Source of the DNA: Paenibacillus sp. FSL K6-0276
GTDB lineage: Bacteria > Bacillota > Bacilli > Paenibacillales > Paenibacillaceae
NCBI RefSeq assembly: GCF_037977235.1
Contig: NZ_CP150276.1
Span: 5,766,001-5,830,000, forward strand
Direction of reading: 5' to 3'
DNA: 64,000 nucleotides
Shown: in pieces, positions 59,934 through 64,000 of the stretch
Layout of the letters: each line of letters begins with the position of its first letter
Position numbering within the stretch: position 1 is the stretch's first letter
Made by a program: the position numbers and the translations under genes
The notes under the pieces: model-generated
Told to the model about the DNA's origin: nothing
What the model saw: the letters and a program-made list of their open reading frames with translations, nothing else
Databases searched by the model: none

Positions 59934-61406
59934 ATGAAGAGGAACCATACAATGATGCAGTTTTTCGAATGGCATGTTGCTGCGGACGGAAAACACTGGG
60001 ATCGCTTAAGAGAAACGGCACCCGCGCTAAAAGCCGTAGGCATTGATTCTATTTGGGTACCTCCTGTGACAAAGGCCGTCTCCGCCGAGGATACGGGTTA
60101 TGGCGTGTATGATCTGTACGATCTGGGCGAATATGATCAAAAAGGTACGGTACGTACCAAGTACGGCAACAAACAAGCGCTCATCAACGCGATTTCGGAA
60201 TGTCAAAAGAATGGCATCGCCGTTTACGTTGATTTGGTCATGAATCATAAGGCAGGCGCAGATGAAAAAGAAGTAATTCAGGTCATTGAGGTCGACCGCA
60301 ATGATCGGATGAAAGAAATCTCGAAGCCTTTCGAGATCGAGGGCTGGACTAAATTCACCTTCCCCGGCCGCGGCGATGAGCATTCCTCTTTTAAATGGAA
60401 TCACAATCATTTTAACGGCACCGATTATGATGCTAAAGTGGGTCGAACAGGGGTATTTCGCATAGTAGGAGAGAATAAGTCTTGGAATCAGAATGTTGAC
60501 GATGAGTTCGGGAACTACGATTATCTAATGTTCGCTAATATTGATTACAGTCATCCAGACGTCAAAAAAGAGATGAGCCAGTGGGGAAAATGGCTGATTG
60601 ACACTCTAGACTGCAGCGGCTTTCGCCTAGATGCCATCAAGCATATCAACCATGAGTTTATTAAAGAATTCGCGGTAGAGATGTTTAATAAATGTGAAAA
60701 AGATTTCTATATCGTCGGGGAATTTTGGAATTCGGATTTGGAGTCCTGCCGGCAATTTCTGAACACCGTCGATTATCAGATCGACCTCTTCGATGTATCC
60801 CTTCACTACAAGCTTCATTCGGCTTCCTTGGGGGGTAGAAACTTTGATCTGACCAAAATTCTAGACGACACTCTTGTACAGACTCATCCCACCAATGCCG
60901 TAACTTTCGTGGACAATCATGATTCTCAGCCTCACGAAGCCCTGGAATCGTGGGTAGATGATTGGTTTAAGCAAAGTGCTTATACGCTTATCCTGCTGCG
61001 ACGTGATGGATACCCTGTTGTCTTTTATGGCGATTATTATGGAATTGAGGGACCTACACCCATGGCAGGGAAAAAAGCAGCGATTGATCCACTGTTATAC
61101 ACCCGCTATCATAAGGCTTATGGTGAACAGAAGGATTATTTCGATCATCCCAACACGATTGGCTGGACACGACTCGGCGTGAAAGACATCGAACGCTCCG
61201 GCTGCGCGGTTGTGATTAGTAACGGTGAGAATGGCCAGAAAAGAATGTTCGTAGGGGAACAACGCGCCGGTGAAGCATGGGTAGATTTCACCCATAATCA
61301 CAAGGCGACTATAACGATTGAGAAAGACGGCTGGGCGACCTTCCCGGTCAAGGGCGGTAGCGTTTCTGTCTGGGCCCTACCTGATGTAGAAGTCGAGGAA
61401 AAATAA
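59934..61406 (+). CDS. Alpha-amylase, cytoplasmic GH13
   Basis: A 490-residue GH13 enzyme without a signal peptide, similar in length and order to cytoplasmic alpha-amylases. Catalytic Asp in GFRLDAIKHI, Glu in IVGEFWN and Asp in VDNHDSQ are intact; the N-terminus NHTMMQFFEWHVAADGKHWD is characteristic. ATG 59934 follows GGAGGCAAATGAA. It hydrolyses internal alpha-1,4 bonds of glycogen or maltodextrins inside the cell. It is monocistronic. Confidence 0.93.
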   Translation: MKRNHTMMQFFEWHVAADGKHWDRLRETAPALKAVGIDSIWVPPVTKAVSAEDTGYGVYDLYDLGEYDQKGTVRTKYGNKQALINAISECQKNGIAVYVDLVMNHKAGADEKEVIQVIEVDRNDRMKEISKPFEIEGWTKFTFPGRGDEHSSFKWNHNHFNGTDYDAKVGRTGVFRIVGENKSWNQNVDDEFGNYDYLMFANIDYSHPDVKKEMSQWGKWLIDTLDCSGFRLDAIKHINHEFIKEFAVEMFNKCEKDFYIVGEFWNSDLESCRQFLNTVDYQIDLFDVSLHYKLHSASLGGRNFDLTKILDDTLVQTHPTNAVTFVDNHDSQPHEALESWVDDWFKQSAYTLILLRRDGYPVVFYGDYYGIEGPTPMAGKKAAIDPLLYTRYHKAYGEQKDYFDHPNTIGWTRLGVKDIERSGCAVVISNGENGQKRMFVGEQRAGEAWVDFTHNHKATITIEKDGWATFPVKGGSVSVWALPDVEVEEK

Positions 61407-61425
61407 GGGTTCGCATTACCTCTAT

Positions 61426-61470
61426 AAAAAAAGGGTGTCCAGAGCCATTTCGACTTGGACACCTTCTTTA
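61426..61470. terminator. Bidirectional terminator after the amylase gene
   Basis: AGGGTGTCCA faces TGGACACCTT over a 14-base loop, with A/T runs on both sides, between convergent genes. Confidence 0.8.
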
Positions 61471-61509
61471 GTTGTTCCGATGCATACAGAGACTACACAC
61501 TCGTCCCTT

Positions 61510-64000
61510 CTATTCCTCTGCCTTTGGATGGCGGGATACCAACCTCACTAGATCGAACGTCAAGATCGGCAATGTCAGGGAAGCCGGATAAGCTAAGTAA
61601 CGCGGTTCCCACTCTGGGCTGAACTTTTCTTTATATCGGCGCAGTCCGGAGAAACCGTACCAATGACCCCCTCTTTTAAATACGAGATGAGCCAGCTTCT
61701 CCTCCTTCAGAGCCCCGGCATTCTGACCCACACTGGACAGCGGGGCATTACCAAGATTAAATCGGTGATAGCCTTTGGATTTCGCCCACTCCAGCAGACA
61801 AACAAATAAATAATCCATTGTCCCATTCGGTACGTCTTTCCGATGGCGCATCAAATCAATGGATAAGGTCACGCCCTGATCATACCCGTGTGCAATAGAA
61901 GCAAATGCCAGTATCGTCCCTTTGGCGTTCCGTAGCAGCGCGATCGGAGCCAGTTGCAGATAAGCCCCGTTAAACCAGCCCAGCGAATACCCTTTTTCGG
62001 TGCGCCCATTCAACCATTCATCCGAAACGGATCGCAGCTCTCGCAGTAAGTCATCAGAATGCGGCGCTTCTACAATTTCGAAAGCATATCCTTCCCGTTC
62101 AAAACGGTTACATACACTTCGCAGATCACTGTTCTTTTTGCCACTGAGTGTAAAAGTATCGAGTGTTACCAATGCCTCTTCACCCAGCTTGAAAAAGTGG
62201 TATCCCTGCTCATGATAGATCGATAAGAAATCAGGTGTCGCCTGATAAAAAACGACAACCAGCCCGTACTTATCTGCAGCTTGTCTAAATTCACTAATAG
62301 CCTCGTTGATGAGACTTCTCTCTCCTAATGGATCACCAAGGACTACGAGTTTGTCCCTAACTCTGGCGAAAGCAAGCAACACCTTGCCGTCTTGAGCCCA
62401 GAAGAAGCTCTTATCACCCAAAAACAGCATGTGAGTTAAGGGATTACCTTGAACTCCGTCTAGAAAACGTTCCAGCCTTGCCATATCAAAGGTTCCGAAT
62501 AGCTCCTCCGACTTACGGTAGGGTCTGAGGGTTATCAGCAAAGTAAGAAGGATCCAGGAAAAAGCCAGCCCCCCCACGGCCGTAAACGCGACATGACCAT
62601 GTTGCTGCAGCCATTCTGGATGCACACCGGGTGGTAGATGCTTCAGGAATCCACGATGTACATGGCTACCCAATAGATAGTAGCTAAGGGCAATTACTGA
62701 AGTAAGGACAAACCACCAGATCGTACTCTGTCTGCTGACTGGCACACTGATTCGATAAAACCGAGATCTAGATATCCAAAGAATGAGTGCTACTAGGAGC
62801 AGAAACAGCGCCTCTTCATAATCAAAGCCTTTAGTCACCGCAAACACGGATCCGGTAAATAAAAGAATACTGGTCCAAATGTATGCACTACGGATTCGCA
62901 ATGTAATGCCCCGCGACAACAAAATGAGCATAAAACCAATGAGTACAGATAGATGATGTGAGAGCTGCATGATCGAAAATGACAATATTTCCTCAGTAAT
63001 CTTCAGTCTGTACAACAATCCGGGCGTTGCTGTTGATAGTAAGAGAACAAGCCCGCTAGCTAAGACCAACTTGCCCAGAGCCCACACACCAAGATCGCTC
63101 AGAAAGGTATACTGACCCGGCCAACCCCAAATCTTCTGCCATATATTAAGAGAGGGTTCGAACCCTGGATCTGAACGATCTTGGCCCTTTTTTCCCTGCA
63201 GACCAAATTCCAGTGCAGCCAGCACCAATCCGATCAACCACGGAATGAGATAATAGAACAATCTAAAAACGACAAGCACTGCCATGGCCTGATCACTTTT
63301 GAATCCAAGTTGCGTAAGTCCAAGCAATGCGATAAGGTCAAAAGCGCCTATACCGCCAGGCGCCATACTCAAGATGCCCGCGATAGCAGCAATCGTAAAT
63401 ATGCCGAATATGACTGGAAAATGAACCTCGTGCAAGAGGTGGCTACTGATTGTCCAAAACGTTACGCCAGCAAAACTCCATTCCAGAAATGAAGCGCCCA
63501 CAGAGGCAACTACTGTAAGCCATGGTGTTCTGCCTTTTCCCCGATTAATCCATTTCGCATAAAGCGCCGAGCGCTGTACAAACACAAAAAACGGCAAATA
63601 AAGCGCCATACCCCATACCGCAAATACTAACCAATGATGCTCATCCAGCAATGCTGTTGCCGGGAGTAAACCAAAGATATTCGCCCATGAAAGTAGAGAT
63701 AACCCAGTAATCATGAGAGGCGAAAGAAATACTATTGCCGGAGTTAGGACGGAAGTTGGCACTCCGCTTTTTTTATACATCAACGTCCTTAAACCTACTC
63801 CAGCCAGACCTGCAAAACCAATTAAATTATTAAACGTATTAGCAATCCAGGCATAACGGAAGGTGTTCCACAGCCCTACTTTTAAACGAAAATGTGCCCG
63901 AATCAAATAATCGTAAGTACTCATTACAGCTACTGCGAGAAGTGCAAATCCGATCATTTGCAAAACAGCGGACGTAGGTACTCTCCTTAACTCACGCATG
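61510..64000 (-). CDS. mprF: Phosphatidylglycerol lysyltransferase MprF (5' end beyond window)
   Basis: The C-terminal 829 residues of a large membrane protein. An N-terminal flippase part of about a dozen helices (SMAPGGIGAFDLIALLGLTQ is the family hallmark) is followed by a cytoplasmic GNAT-like synthase domain (FDMARLERFLDGVQGNPLTH to GNAPLSSVGQNAGALKEEKL). MprF transfers lysine from Lys-tRNA to phosphatidylglycerol and flips the product, raising resistance to cationic peptides. The ATG at 63999 is probably internal, since family members have a further 30-40 upstream residues. Confidence 0.9.
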   Translation of the reverse strand, partial: MRELRRVPTSAVLQMIGFALLAVAVMSTYDYLIRAHFRLKVGLWNTFRYAWIANTFNNLIGFAGLAGVGLRTLMYKKSGVPTSVLTPAIVFLSPLMITGLSLLSWANIFGLLPATALLDEHHWLVFAVWGMALYLPFFVFVQRSALYAKWINRGKGRTPWLTVVASVGASFLEWSFAGVTFWTISSHLLHEVHFPVIFGIFTIAAIAGILSMAPGGIGAFDLIALLGLTQLGFKSDQAMAVLVVFRLFYYLIPWLIGLVLAALEFGLQGKKGQDRSDPGFEPSLNIWQKIWGWPGQYTFLSDLGVWALGKLVLASGLVLLLSTATPGLLYRLKITEEILSFSIMQLSHHLSVLIGFMLILLSRGITLRIRSAYIWTSILLFTGSVFAVTKGFDYEEALFLLLVALILWISRSRFYRISVPVSRQSTIWWFVLTSVIALSYYLLGSHVHRGFLKHLPPGVHPEWLQQHGHVAFTAVGGLAFSWILLTLLITLRPYRKSEELFGTFDMARLERFLDGVQGNPLTHMLFLGDKSFFWAQDGKVLLAFARVRDKLVVLGDPLGERSLINEAISEFRQAADKYGLVVVFYQATPDFLSIYHEQGYHFFKLGEEALVTLDTFTLSGKKNSDLRSVCNRFEREGYAFEIVEAPHSDDLLRELRSVSDEWLNGRTEKGYSLGWFNGAYLQLAPIALLRNAKGTILAFASIAHGYDQGVTLSIDLMRHRKDVPNGTMDYLFVCLLEWAKSKGYHRFNLGNAPLSSVGQNAGALKEEKLAHLVFKRGGHWYGFSGLRRYKEKFSPEWEPRYLAYPASLTLPILTFDLVRLVSRHPKAEE

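Overview
The window looks like chromosomal DNA of an endospore-forming Firmicute, most likely Paenibacillus (inference). The reasons are a GerA-type germinant receptor operon, a Spo0E-type phosphatase, CidAB, LtaS- and MprF-type envelope genes, strong AGGAGG ribosome sites, many bidirectional hairpin terminators, and a regulator/peptide pair resembling the AimR-like (Alo) systems of Paenibacillus. I saw no rRNA, tRNA, IS element, prophage or CRISPR array.

Layout. 1-6.8 kb: end of an MFS transporter, a molybdopterin-oxidoreductase relic, a formate/nitrite channel, a water-forming NADH oxidase, formate-tetrahydrofolate ligase and a glutathione peroxidase. The channel and oxidase genes carry TGTGA-N6-TCACA operators (Fnr- or Rex-like). 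6.9-16.7 kb: VanY-type carboxypeptidase, DEAD-box helicase with an RGG-rich tail, a structured non-coding gap, phasin-like/UbiB pair, ThuA-like protein, HemD, chemoreceptor, Fur-family regulator. 16.8-20.3 kb: three-gene gerA-type operon. 20.5-28.1 kb: Rieske oxidoreductase, SDR, degenerate repeats, heme monooxygenase, and a MarR gene with a heterodimeric ABC exporter. 28.2-32.4 kb: HTH-TPR regulator with an overlapping 40-aa secreted peptide, Spo0E-like gene, and cidR-cidAB. 32.4-45.2 kb: Gfo/Idh protein, nuclease-helicase fusion, lipoteichoic acid synthase, MarR, chemoreceptor, MHYT-GGDEF-EAL protein, ABC exporter. 45.3-56.5 kb: HxlR pseudogene, cystine-type symporter, Gfo/Idh protein, a UbiA-DUF6081-UbiA operon with a perfect Fur box at its start site, SatP-like acetate transporter behind an attenuator-like leader, DsrE plus cysteine-desulfurase-like pair, aldo/keto reductase, TVP38 protein. 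56.6-59.8 kb: a zone of decay with relics of an acetyltransferase, a reductive pyrimidine catabolism operon and a diguanylate cyclase. 59.9-64 kb: cytoplasmic alpha-amylase and the C-terminal 829 residues of MprF.

The two most interesting systems are the peptide-signalling cassette at 28.2-29.8 kb, whose 40-aa pro-peptide gene overlaps the regulator's 3' end, and the Fur-box-controlled twin-prenyltransferase operon at 48.5-51.3 kb. A 92-bp structured repeat occurs three times (about 1.3, 47.2 and 52.7 kb) with covarying stem positions. Two other interspersed-repeat arrays, at 22.9-23.3 and 56.85-57.04 kb, share a 50-63 bp spacing.
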